This document shows, in pieces, positions 1 through 7,974 of a stretch of DNA of 9,762 nucleotides. A program made the position numbers and the translations under genes. Position 1 is the stretch's first letter. Each line of letters starts with the position of its first letter. Source of the stretch: Cytophagales bacterium (GTDB lineage Bacteria > Bacteroidota > Bacteroidia > Cytophagales > Cytophagaceae). The notes under the pieces were generated by a model. The model was not told the origin of the DNA. It worked only from the letters and a program-made list of their open reading frames with translations, and made no database searches. The stretch lies in assembly GCA_025360235.1 (NCBI GenBank), contig JANYCO010000649.1:1-9762 (forward strand), written 5' to 3'.

Positions 1-962
1 CCTGTTGGGTTACCAATCTGCCCTTGTAAGTATCCTTCTTTCTCTTTATAGAATTTAAGGATTCCTTCCCAGAATGCCCACTGTAAGTCTGTATCAATAT
101 TCATTTTGATAGCACCATAAGAAATCGCTTCTCTGATCTCAGCTCTTGAAGAGCCAGAGCCACCGTGGAATACGAAGTTCAATGGTTTCTCAGCAGTAAG
201 GTTGAATTTTTTCTTCGCATATTCCTGAGAATTTTTCAAGATGATTGGAGAAAGTTTCACGCTACCAGATTTGTACACACCATGCACGTTTCCAAATGCC
301 GCAGCAATTGTGAATCTGTGGCTTATTTTGCTCAACTCTTCATAAGCATATGCTACTTCTTCTGGTTGAGTATATAATTTTGAGTTGTCTAATCCTGTAT
401 TGTCAACACCGTCTTCTTCGCCACCTGTAACACCAAGTTCGATTTCCAACGTCATTCCCATTTTGCTCATTCTTGCAAGGTATTTTTTGCAGATCTCAAT
501 ATTTTCATGAATTGGCTCTTCAGACAAATCAATCATGTGAGAAGAGAACAATGGTTTTCCGTGAAGTTTGAAATATTTCTCACCAGCATCCAACATACCG
601 TCGATCCATGGAAGCAATTTCTTTGCTGCATGGTCGGTATGCAAAATCACTGTTACTCCATAAATATCTGCTAATTGATGTACGTGTGTAGCACCTGCTA
701 TTGCTCCTGCAATACTGGCTTCTTGTTTTCCGTTTGGAAGACCTTTGCCAGCATAGAACTGAGCTCCGCCGTTTGAGAACTGAATGATAACCGGAGAATT
801 TAAATCTCTTGCTGCTTCCAAAACTCCATTTACAGAATCAGTATTAATTACGTTTACCGCAGGCAACGCAAATTGATGCTTTTTAGCTAATTCAAATAAT
901 TCCTGAACTGCATCTCCGTGCAAAACTCCTTTCAGGGCTGTACTTTTCAATTCTCCCGACAT
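1..962 (-). CDS. fbaA: Class II fructose-bisphosphate aldolase, C-terminus cut by window edge
   Basis: This enzyme reversibly cleaves fructose 1,6-bisphosphate into dihydroxyacetone phosphate and glyceraldehyde 3-phosphate in cytoplasmic glycolysis and gluconeogenesis. The minus-strand frame is open from the ATG at 962-960 to the left edge, giving 320 residues; E. coli FbaA, which it closely resembles, has about 359, so roughly 40 C-terminal residues and the stop lie outside. The zinc and catalytic region HTDHAAKKLLPW is at residues 108-119 (Asp110 and His111 match E. coli Asp109 and His110). ELGVTGGEEDGVDN at 175-188 carries the conserved acidic loop. His227 in FGNVHGVYKSG and His266 in FHGGSGSS match the other two zinc ligands, and NIDTD at 288-292 is the phosphate-binding segment. 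These features place it in the zinc-dependent class IIA group. The ATG is chosen because the N-terminus aligns with the family and no in-frame upstream extension is needed. It is divergent from the PBP1A gene. Nothing odd is seen in the visible part. Confidence 0.96.
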   Translation of the reverse strand, partial: MSGELKSTALKGVLHGDAVQELFELAKKHQFALPAVNVINTDSVNGVLEAARDLNSPVIIQFSNGGAQFYAGKGLPNGKQEASIAGAIAGATHVHQLADIYGVTVILHTDHAAKKLLPWIDGMLDAGEKYFKLHGKPLFSSHMIDLSEEPIHENIEICKKYLARMSKMGMTLEIELGVTGGEEDGVDNTGLDNSKLYTQPEEVAYAYEELSKISHRFTIAAAFGNVHGVYKSGSVKLSPIILKNSQEYAKKKFNLTAEKPLNFVFHGGSGSSRAEIREAISYGAIKMNIDTDLQWAFWEGILKFYKEKEGYLQGQIGNPT

Positions 963-1000
963 ATCGTATAGTTGTTAATGTATAATTAATTTTTAGGATT

Positions 1001-1031
1001 TAAATATACTAAAAATTGTCAAAAAATGAAA
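1001..1031 (-). promoter_or_regulatory. Candidate Bacteroidota-type promoter for fbaA
   Basis: On the minus strand TTTC (1031-1028) is followed after 19 bases by TATATTTA (1008-1001). The Bacteroidota housekeeping consensus is TTTG about 19 bases upstream of TAnnTTTG, so each element has one mismatch at its final G. Transcription would start near 995, leaving a leader of about 33 nt before the ATG at 962. The spacing fits well, but the region is very AT-rich and chance matches are likely. Confidence 0.35.
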
Positions 1032-1156
1032 AATAAAGCACTTATTCCATCATTTTAAATGGTTTTTGCTCTCTTCGCTACCTTTCTTAAGCTTTATACA
1101 AGATTATTTATGAAATATCCCTTTTTTAAAAATTATAACTTTATAGAAACTTTAGG

Positions 1157-1186
1157 TTTCCCACTCCATCCTTTTTAGTAAATTTG
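1157..1186 (+). promoter_or_regulatory. Candidate Bacteroidota-type promoter for the PBP1A gene
   Basis: TAAATTTG at 1179-1186 is a full match to the Bacteroidota -7 consensus TAnnTTTG, and TTTC at 1157-1160 lies 18 bases upstream, a three-of-four match to the -33 TTTG. The implied start site near 1191-1192 is only about 5 bases before the ATG at 1197. Transcripts would be almost leaderless for that start, or have a leader of about 26 nt if translation begins at the in-frame ATG at 1218. The spacer 963-1196 holds nothing else that I can recognise. Confidence 0.45.
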
Positions 1187-1196
1187 AAAACTATTT

Positions 1197-3503
1197 ATGA
1201 ATAAACCTGGTAATACAATGTGGTACAAAGCGGTTAAATATTCCTGGATTGGATTCTTGTCCTTTTCGGTTTTCTTAACTCTATATATTTTTCTGGTATC
1301 TGTAAATTTTTTGAATATTTTTGGCCCAATGCCAAGTCTTGAGGCATTGGAGAACCCCAAGAAAGATCAGGCTTCTATCGTATACACTTCGGATGGCGTA
1401 GAACTTGGAAAATATTTTCGCGAAAACAGAAATCCTATCTCCTACAAAGAAATCTCACCAAATTTAATCAATGCTTTGCAAGCGACTGAAGACTTTCGTT
1501 TCAGCGAACATTCTGGCATAGACTTGCAAGGGTTATTCAGAGTATTTTTCAAATCGGTAATTCTACAACAAAGAAATTCGGGCGGTGGAAGCACGATCTC
1601 ACAACAGCTTGCCAAAAATCTTTTCAATACCCGCAACAAAAATTTCAAAGGTGCTATAGACTTTAAACCTTTCAATATTCTTTTTGTAAAAACAAAAGAA
1701 TGGATTACTGCAGTAAGGCTTGAGCGCTCCTATACAAAACAAGAGATCATCACCATGTATCTCAATACAGTAGATTTTGGAAGCAATGCTTTTGGTATAA
1801 AAACAGCAGCCGCTACCTTCTTTTCCACTACACCGGATTCGCTAACTGTTCCACAAGCTGCAGTACTGGTGGGCCTGCTGAAAGCACCTACTTTATACAG
1901 TCCTGTAATCAATCCAAAAAATGCGTTGGAAAGAAGAAATGTCGTGATCGACCAAATGACTAAATATAATTTTATTACTGAAGAAGATGCTGTCAAAATA
2001 AAAGCCGTACCTATTGAATTAAACTATGTAGTAGAAAATCATAACACAGGCTCCGCAACTTATTTTCGAAGTGTCATCACCGATTATTTGATGAAGTGGA
2101 GCAAAGAACGTGGATTGGATTTATATACCGACGGACTTCGTATCTATACTACTATAGACTCCCGCATGCAGAAACATGCTGAGGCGGCAGTTGAAAAACA
2201 TATGAGAGATGAACAAAGAACATTCAACTCTCAATGGAAAACTATGACACCCTGGAGAGATGAAAACTTAAAAGAGATTCCTAATTTTATTGAAAATTCG
2301 ATCAAAAGAACCTGGCGGTTTATTCAACTAAAACAAACATATGGCACAGACACTGCGGCTATTTGGAAAGTATTAAATACAAAATACAAGATGAAAATCT
2401 TTACCTGGAAAGGGGAGAGAGATACTTTATTTTCCCCAATGGATTCACTCCGTTATTATAAACGCTTTCTGCATGCAGGCTTACTTTCTGTTGAACCACA
2501 GACAGGACATGTCAAAGCCTGGGTTGGAGGAATCAATCACAAATATTTTAAATACGACCACGTAAAACAAGGGACGCGTCAGCCCGGTTCTACTTTCAAA
2601 CCAATTGTATACGCCACTGCTATTGATCATGGTTATTCGCCCTGTTATGAAGTGATCGACGCTCCTGTTACATTTGAAACCGGTGATGAGAATAAAATCT
2701 GGAGTCCGAATAACAGCGATAATGTTTTTAGTAATAAAACATTTACACTTCGTCAGGCGATGGCCAACTCTATAAATTCTGTAACAGCACGAATGATTAA
2801 AGAAGTAAGCCCTCAACATGTAGTGGATATGGCAAAAAAATTAGGTATTGAAAGTCCATTAGAGCCTGTGCCTGCACTGTGTCTTGGCGTAAACGATGTT
2901 AGCATTTTCGAAATGGTTGGGGCATACAGTACTTTTGTAAATCAAGGAATTTGGATAGAACCAACCTTCATCACCAGAATAGAAGATAAAAATGGAAATG
3001 TTTTAGAAGACATTATTCCTAAAACCCGTGAAGCGCTGAACGAAGAAAGTGCTTACCTGATGGTGCACATGCTCAAAGGAGCTACCGAAGAACATGGCGG
3101 TACTGCTCTCGGATTAAATCAATATAATCTTCTGGGTACTGGTGCTGAAATTGGCGCTAAGACAGGTACTACTCAAAATTATTCCGATGGTTGGTTCATT
3201 GGTATCGTGACCAAACTTACTACCGGCGTTTGGGTAGGAGGAGAAGATCGTTGTATCCACCTTAGAGGCTACCAATATGCACAAGGTGCGAGAACAGCAA
3301 TGCCTATATGGGCATATTTTATGAAAGCAGTTTTTGATGATCCGGAATTAAAATTTAAAAAAGAACGATTCCCTAAACCTGACAAAGACAAGCTTACAAT
3401 AGAAATCGATTGTAAAAAATATGTGCAGAAAGAAACAAATAGTGAAGACTCCACTTTTTTACATAAAGTAAAGCAAGATATTCCTGATGATTATAAGCCC
3501 TAA
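1197..3503 (+). CDS. Class A penicillin-binding protein 1A (bifunctional transglycosylase/transpeptidase)
   Basis: This inner-membrane enzyme polymerises lipid II into glycan strands and cross-links the stem peptides, with both active sites in the periplasm. The 768 residues begin with a cytoplasmic stub and one membrane anchor at about 14-38. The GT51 domain (about 60-260) shows EDFRFSEHSG at 98-107 with catalytic Glu98, GGSTISQQ at 130-137, a KTKEW variant of the RKxxE motif at 165-169, and EIITMYLN at 183-190. The transpeptidase domain (about 425-710) shows STFK at 465-468 with nucleophile Ser465, SIN at 525-527, and KTGT at 655-658. All motifs are intact. The roughly 100 residues at about 330-430 are the linker between domains. 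The basic and acidic tail after 728 has no recognisable domain and no PASTA repeat. The ATG at 1197 gives the longest frame, but the ATG at 1218 (residue 8) is also possible because the best promoter nearly abuts 1197; both keep the anchor. uvrC follows 88 bases downstream on the same strand. Names used for this family include mrcA, ponA and pbp1A, so I assign none. Confidence 0.95.
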   Translation: MNKPGNTMWYKAVKYSWIGFLSFSVFLTLYIFLVSVNFLNIFGPMPSLEALENPKKDQASIVYTSDGVELGKYFRENRNPISYKEISPNLINALQATEDFRFSEHSGIDLQGLFRVFFKSVILQQRNSGGGSTISQQLAKNLFNTRNKNFKGAIDFKPFNILFVKTKEWITAVRLERSYTKQEIITMYLNTVDFGSNAFGIKTAAATFFSTTPDSLTVPQAAVLVGLLKAPTLYSPVINPKNALERRNVVIDQMTKYNFITEEDAVKIKAVPIELNYVVENHNTGSATYFRSVITDYLMKWSKERGLDLYTDGLRIYTTIDSRMQKHAEAAVEKHMRDEQRTFNSQWKTMTPWRDENLKEIPNFIENSIKRTWRFIQLKQTYGTDTAAIWKVLNTKYKMKIFTWKGERDTLFSPMDSLRYYKRFLHAGLLSVEPQTGHVKAWVGGINHKYFKYDHVKQGTRQPGSTFKPIVYATAIDHGYSPCYEVIDAPVTFETGDENKIWSPNNSDNVFSNKTFTLRQAMANSINSVTARMIKEVSPQHVVDMAKKLGIESPLEPVPALCLGVNDVSIFEMVGAYSTFVNQGIWIEPTFITRIEDKNGNVLEDIIPKTREALNEESAYLMVHMLKGATEEHGGTALGLNQYNLLGTGAEIGAKTGTTQNYSDGWFIGIVTKLTTGVWVGGEDRCIHLRGYQYAQGARTAMPIWAYFMKAVFDDPELKFKKERFPKPDKDKLTIEIDCKKYVQKETNSEDSTFLHKVKQDIPDDYKP

Positions 3504-3521
3504 CTAAAACACTCAGGGCTT
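3495..3521 (+). terminator. Weak hairpin at the end of the PBP1A gene
   Basis: AAGCCCT at 3495-3501 pairs with AGGGCTT at 3515-3521 around a 13-nt loop, and the left arm includes the last two codons and the first base of the stop codon. The stem is only 7 bp and is not followed by a real T tract (TCTTACG). It could be a leaky terminator, a 3' end stabiliser or chance, so read-through into uvrC is possible. Confidence 0.3.
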
Positions 3522-3591
3522 TCTTACGAACCGCGATGAAGTCAATTATTATTTTCCCAAAGTCTAAACACTAACATCTATTCTCTAAAAG

Positions 3592-5373
3592 ATGGTCGAA
3601 GACAATCTAAAAGACATTATTAAAAATCTGCCAGAAAAACCTGGTGTATATCGCTATTTTAATATTCACAAAGAACTCATATACGTTGGCAAGGCAAAAG
3701 ACTTGCGCAAAAGAGTAAGCAGTTATTTTTCCCGAACAGAATCGTTAGATACCAAGACCAGAAAATTGGTCTCTCAAATTGATAACATAGAATACACTAT
3801 TGTCAATACTGAGTTTGACGCCCTGATTTTAGAAAATACATTAATAAAAGAACATCAACCCAAATACAATATTCTTCTGCGGGACGACAAGACATACCCT
3901 TATATCCTTCTTACTAATGAACGATTCCCAAGAGTCATTACAACAAGAAAGATCGAAAAAGGATTGGGTACTTATTTTGGCCCGTATACCAGCGTTGGTG
4001 CAATGAATACCGTAGTAGAGCTGGTCAATAAAATTTTTCAGCTTCGGACCTGTACGTTCAATCTTAGCGAAAAAAATGTTTCTGATGGCAAATATAAAGT
4101 TTGCCTGGAATACCATTTAGGAAATTGCAAAGGTCCGTGTGAAGGGCTTGATAACGAAACTGAATACATAGACAAAATAAAATTAGCCACAACTATTCTA
4201 AAAGGAAACATCACTCCTGTAAGAACTTATTTTCGCGAACACATGCAAGAAGCATCTACTGCATTGGAATTCGAAAAGGCAGAACATTTCAGAAGTAAAT
4301 TAGAAAGCGTAGACCGATTTCACAAAAACTCTGTAGTTGTAAGTCCGAACATTGAAGACCTTTCCGTTTATACCATTGCCAGTGATGAAAAATATGCGGT
4401 AGTTAATTATTTAAAAATAATTAACGGACAAATTCTGCAATCAAAAACGATAGACATTAAGAAAAAATTAAGCGAAGAAGATTCAGAAGTATTGTTACAG
4501 GCCATTGTCAATATTCGTGATACTCTCAAAGATGAGTCTAAGGAAATTGTTGTGAATGTAGGAATTGAATATCCCTCCGAAGAAATGATAATTACGCTTC
4601 CTCAAAAAGGGGATAAGAAAAAGCTCCATGACTTATCTCTCAAAAATAGTGTCTACCGTCTTGAAAAATTAAACCAGATCAATGCAGAAGACAGTAGTAA
4701 GCGTATCATGGAAAAATTACAGGCAGACCTTTCTTTAAAAGAATTACCGGATCACATCGAATGTTTTGACAACTCAAACTTCCAGGGAACAGATGCCGTT
4801 TCTGCAATGGTTTGTTTTAAGAATGCTAAACCATCCAAGAAAGATTACCGCCATTTTAATGTAAAAACAGTAGTAGGGTCTAATGATTTTGCTACCATGT
4901 ATGAAGTCGTTACCAGACGTTATAAACGCTGCATAGAAGATAATCTTCCCATACCTAAGCTTATTATTGTGGATGGAGGAAAAGGACAATTAAGCTCCGC
5001 TGTGATGGCGCTTACCGATCTTGGCATCTATGGAAAAATACCGATTATAGGGATAGCCAAAAATTTAGAAGAGATCTTTTTCCCGGGAGATGAATTTCCA
5101 ATTTATATTGATAAAAAATCAGAATCGCTCCGGCTGATACAATATTTGCGTGATGAAGCGCATTGTTTTGGTATTACACACCACCGGAATAAACGCAGTA
5201 AAACCAGTATTAAATCAAGCCTTGAAGACATCCCAGATATTGGAGAAGCAACGGTAGAAAAACTCCTTAAACACTTTAAAAGTGTGAGACGAATAAAAGA
5301 AGCTACTGAAGAAGCAATTGCTGAAGTAGTAGGTGAAGCAAAAGCAAAAAAAATTATAGAGTACTTTATATAA
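3592..5373 (+). CDS. uvrC: UvrABC system protein C (excinuclease subunit)
   Basis: UvrC joins UvrB on damaged DNA and makes the 3' and then the 5' incision in nucleotide excision repair. The 593 residues are a normal length. The GIY-YIG nuclease domain, for the 3' cut, covers about 14-95: GVY at 18-20, YVGKAKDLRKRVSSYF at 31-46, and Glu81 in LILENTLIKEHQPKYN. Cysteines 154, 171, 179 and 183 match the four-cysteine cluster reported to hold an iron-sulfur centre in E. coli UvrC. The UVR motif that binds UvrB is at about 205-240 (EFEKAEHFRSKLE). The RNase H-like domain, for the 5' cut, has CFDNSNFQGTD at 391-401 with Asp393, IIVDGGKGQL at 458-467 with Asp461, and HHRNKRSK at 530-537. Tandem helix-hairpin-helix motifs end the protein (IPDIGEATVEKLLKHF at 547-562). 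The start lies about 13 residues before the LPxxPGVY segment, as expected. There is no convincing promoter in the 88-base gap from the PBP1A gene, so co-transcription with it is plausible. All catalytic positions are present. Confidence 0.97.
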   Translation: MVEDNLKDIIKNLPEKPGVYRYFNIHKELIYVGKAKDLRKRVSSYFSRTESLDTKTRKLVSQIDNIEYTIVNTEFDALILENTLIKEHQPKYNILLRDDKTYPYILLTNERFPRVITTRKIEKGLGTYFGPYTSVGAMNTVVELVNKIFQLRTCTFNLSEKNVSDGKYKVCLEYHLGNCKGPCEGLDNETEYIDKIKLATTILKGNITPVRTYFREHMQEASTALEFEKAEHFRSKLESVDRFHKNSVVVSPNIEDLSVYTIASDEKYAVVNYLKIINGQILQSKTIDIKKKLSEEDSEVLLQAIVNIRDTLKDESKEIVVNVGIEYPSEEMIITLPQKGDKKKLHDLSLKNSVYRLEKLNQINAEDSSKRIMEKLQADLSLKELPDHIECFDNSNFQGTDAVSAMVCFKNAKPSKKDYRHFNVKTVVGSNDFATMYEVVTRRYKRCIEDNLPIPKLIIVDGGKGQLSSAVMALTDLGIYGKIPIIGIAKNLEEIFFPGDEFPIYIDKKSESLRLIQYLRDEAHCFGITHHRNKRSKTSIKSSLEDIPDIGEATVEKLLKHFKSVRRIKEATEEAIAEVVGEAKAKKIIEYFI

Positions 5374-5408
5374 AAAATGGGAAGTAAAATACTTCCCATT
5401 TTTTATAT
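5368..5408. terminator. Bidirectional intrinsic terminator between uvrC and gldN
   Basis: A perfect 19-bp inverted repeat (5368-5386 paired with 5390-5408) surrounds a 3-base AAA loop. The G+C core is TGGGAAG/CTTCCCA, flanked by six A on the left and six T on the right, so either strand yields a hairpin followed by a U tract. The left arm contains the uvrC stop codon (5371-5373), and the gldN stop codon is 22 bases beyond the right arm. It can end both convergent transcription units. Confidence 0.9.
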
Positions 5409-5429
5409 TATTAAATTATTTTCAGAAGA

Positions 5430-6278
5430 CTAAAACTCCCAAAGATGATGTTCATATTCTAAGATCTCCATAGCAGCCCATTGAGATGCTCTGATACCTT
5501 TTTGTTGATCACCACCATAAATATCTTCAAGACGAGCGTCGCTTGGATTGGAAACCTTAACAATGTAAGAGCTAAACAATCTCAAATCAAATGCATCTGC
5601 AAGATTTTTATGTTGTTGGTCATTTTGAACATTAAACCAAAGTGCTTTAGGATTATCTTTGAATACCTTTTCTACTAACTCTTTGTAAGAAAAGGAAGCC
5701 ACTTTACCTTCAATTTGTTTGATGTTCTTTTTCAAATCAGAAGGAACAATGATCGTAACTGCAAGTATATCATAATATAGTCTAGATCTTTGCTTATCAA
5801 AAAGCATATCCTCTGTTAAGTACATTTGATAAAGATCTCTAAAACCATAATATTCTGCACCACCCGATTGCATGAAAGAAGAATCCCCTTCTAACAATTT
5901 GATTTGTTTCTCTTCTTCTGTTAAAACAGGAGCATCAGAAGGGACAAGCAATCTTTCATGAAACTCATCAATTGTCATTTTAGTTGTAAGTGAGTCGTTG
6001 TCATAAGGAGTAAGATCTCCTTTTTCAACTGCTTCCATGATAAGTTTCGTTATTTCTCTGTTTCTAGAAAATAATGGAGTGTTTTGCTTTTCACGCAAAT
6101 CCATTGCTCTTAGAATTCCCTTCTTCCACATAATGTCGGAAACGTGCACTGGTCTAACCGAAAGCGGATTGTAACCTGAGTCCGCATTAGGAGTAGCAGC
6201 GGCGGAATCAACTTCCTGGCTAAATGCCACACTAGTGGACATCATCAACCCCAATAAAATAACACCTATCTTTTTCAT
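5430..6278 (-). CDS. gldN: Type IX secretion / gliding motility protein GldN
   Basis: GldN is a periplasmic component of the type IX secretion system. In Flavobacterium johnsoniae and Porphyromonas gingivalis (there called PorN) it complexes with the lipoprotein GldK/PorK in a ring under the outer membrane that the GldLM motor contacts. The 282-residue protein starts with a clear Sec signal peptide: MKK, a hydrophobic core at about 4-18, and a likely cut after AFS at residue 20. The mature region opens with a low-complexity stretch rich in Ala, Asp and Ser to about residue 35. It then shows the family-like RPVHVSDIMWKKGILRAMDL at 42-61, EYYGFRDLYQMY at 142-153, the aromatic KALWFNVQND at 211-220, and the C-terminal IYGGDQQKGIRASQWAAMEI at 253-272. 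There is no membrane segment or enzyme motif. It is slightly shorter than the F. johnsoniae homologue as I remember it. It is the last gene of the gldKLMN unit, 29 bases after gldM, and just upstream of the shared terminator, so it is probably made from the polycistronic message. Confidence 0.95.
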   Translation of the reverse strand: MKKIGVILLGLMMSTSVAFSQEVDSAAATPNADSGYNPLSVRPVHVSDIMWKKGILRAMDLREKQNTPLFSRNREITKLIMEAVEKGDLTPYDNDSLTTKMTIDEFHERLLVPSDAPVLTEEEKQIKLLEGDSSFMQSGGAEYYGFRDLYQMYLTEDMLFDKQRSRLYYDILAVTIIVPSDLKKNIKQIEGKVASFSYKELVEKVFKDNPKALWFNVQNDQQHKNLADAFDLRLFSSYIVKVSNPSDARLEDIYGGDQQKGIRASQWAAMEILEYEHHLWEF

Positions 6279-6307
6279 AACCTTACTTGTTTAAATACAT
6301 CACTAAA

Positions 6308-7924
6308 TTAATGCAGAGGTATATTCTTAATTACCGTACCTAGATTAACTACCTCAGTTTTGTTTTGATAATTGGTTCTTACAACAGAAGTTACCTCAAT
6401 CATGATCCTGTCTCCTGGCTGAGCCTGAGAAGTGAAAGATGACACTTTAGCTGTTTCTGTAGTATATTTTTGACTTCCAATTGGTCTTTTACCTCTAACA
6501 AGAGTACATTCCCATGCGGCAACTCTGTATCTTGCATCTTTAGGAAGGAACGCTTTAAACGACTCATCAGGAATAGCTCTCACAGTAATATTACTAGGTC
6601 CTGGAGCTGGCTCACCTGATTTCTCATTGATGTTACGTCCACCACCTTGTACCTGAATTTCTGGTCTAGGAATTAATCTAACTTTGAAAGGTTGTTCTCC
6701 AATCATGTTACCATTACTAGAAACTTTCAATACTACCGCAACGCCTGTTGGTACAAGAGTAACTTCACCTAATTTAGCACCTTTGATTACATCAGCACCA
6801 GTTGCAGTAAAGTTTGGTCTGTATTCCTGACCCAAAGCCGGAACCTGAACACTCAATTCATTACCGCAATTTCTGTATAATGCAGAAACAGATGCAGATT
6901 GAATTTGAATTACTGGTTTAGCAACATAGAAATCAGTCTTAACAGTAAACGTGGTATCTTTACCTTTGAATTTAAAAGTAACTTTACCTTCCCACATTTG
7001 TTTGAAAGCATTTTCTTTTGCATCAAATGCTCCACCTGCCTGAGCCATAAAGCTCACTTTACCAAGTTTAGTTACCGGATCTACAACGATACTTGAACCT
7101 CTTGCAGTCATTGTAGGTGTAATAGAACTTGCTGAAGCTGCCAAGAACATTTCAGCTTCGTATTTAGTACCAGCAGCAACTACTCTTGAAGCAGGTCTCA
7201 CCATAGCAATAACCTGGTCAAATTTAAGATCTGCAGCACCAACTTCAGCAGCTAGTTTCTCTAATGCGTGAGATTCTACCTGAAGAACTTGAGATTCAAT
7301 GTTACTCAAAACAGCCATAGCTGCTACCATTGGTGTTTGGCCAAAATTCAACTCAGAGAAATCTTTTCCTTTTTGCTCAGATTCTTTTGCTATTCTTTTA
7401 TCATCTTTTGCATCCAGTCCAATGTACTCATATTCTTTTTTGCCAAAAATCTTATTTACATCATCAATGAACATGTTTACCTCTTTTTTAAGAGCATATC
7501 CTTTTCCTTTTTCTGAACCTTCAGGTCCAATCATGATAACTTCAATAAGACCTTCCTCTTTTGCACCTACGTACATCTTAGTGTTGTCTCCATCAATATA
7601 ACCACCCGTAGTGTCAATCAACATTTTTCTTAATTTGTCGATTACATTTTTAATTTCGGTAGCCTCTTTTCTTACTGCTACAGCCTTGTTCAAAACTGCT
7701 TTATCAGCAGGTTTATTTCCGCCATCAGCTACAGTTTTTTCGATTTTTTTCTCAATTGCAATGTTACCTGCATCTGCAGTACCATTTGCCAGTTGCAAAC
7801 TATCATCTAGAAATTTAAATTTCTCCATGATAGCCGATGATACCTGTAGTGCCAACAATGCTGTCAACACTAGGTACATCATACCGATCATCTTTTGTCT
7901 CGGTGTTTCTTTACCGCCTGCCAT
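6308..7924 (-). CDS. gldM: Type IX secretion / gliding motor protein GldM
   Basis: GldM (PorM) is the shaft of the proton-driven GldLM motor. It has one inner-membrane helix inside a GldL ring, and a long periplasmic dimer that reaches the GldK-GldN ring. The 538 residues are close to the roughly 513 of the F. johnsoniae protein. The N-terminus MAGGKETPRQKMIGMMYLVL is the family signature, with Arg9 and Tyr17 in the stretch that packs against GldL; the membrane helix is about 12-33. By family knowledge the periplasmic part has four domains. I place D1, mostly helical, at about 36-225; D2 at about 230-335 (KFDQVIAMVRPASRVVAAG); D3 at about 336-420 (starting KPVIQIQSASVSALYRNCG); and D4 at about 421-538 (EIQVQGGGRN onward). 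The only cysteines I see are Cys353 and Cys473. The ATG at 7924 is fixed by the conserved first residues. The gap to gldL is 50 bases and to gldN 29, which supports one operon. Confidence 0.97.
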   Translation of the reverse strand: MAGGKETPRQKMIGMMYLVLTALLALQVSSAIMEKFKFLDDSLQLANGTADAGNIAIEKKIEKTVADGGNKPADKAVLNKAVAVRKEATEIKNVIDKLRKMLIDTTGGYIDGDNTKMYVGAKEEGLIEVIMIGPEGSEKGKGYALKKEVNMFIDDVNKIFGKKEYEYIGLDAKDDKRIAKESEQKGKDFSELNFGQTPMVAAMAVLSNIESQVLQVESHALEKLAAEVGAADLKFDQVIAMVRPASRVVAAGTKYEAEMFLAASASSITPTMTARGSSIVVDPVTKLGKVSFMAQAGGAFDAKENAFKQMWEGKVTFKFKGKDTTFTVKTDFYVAKPVIQIQSASVSALYRNCGNELSVQVPALGQEYRPNFTATGADVIKGAKLGEVTLVPTGVAVVLKVSSNGNMIGEQPFKVRLIPRPEIQVQGGGRNINEKSGEPAPGPSNITVRAIPDESFKAFLPKDARYRVAAWECTLVRGKRPIGSQKYTTETAKVSSFTSQAQPGDRIMIEVTSVVRTNYQNKTEVVNLGTVIKNIPLH

Positions 7925-7974
7925 ATTTTTATACTATTTTAAAAAGTTTAACAATAATTTTTACAGACTAATAA

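Noticed and set aside
165..377. 70-residue plus-strand reading frame inside fbaA
   Set aside because: It is antisense to the strongly conserved aldolase sequence around His227 and His266, so it is a shadow frame.
1017..1022. TTGACA on the minus strand as a sigma-70 -35 box for fbaA
   Set aside because: The nearest TATATT lies only 8 bases downstream rather than about 17, and Bacteroidota housekeeping promoters use TTTG/TAnnTTTG instead.
5103..5399. 98-residue minus-strand reading frame opposite the 3' end of uvrC
   Set aside because: It is a shadow of the conserved UvrC C-terminal domains and runs through the terminator hairpin, with no recognisable protein features.
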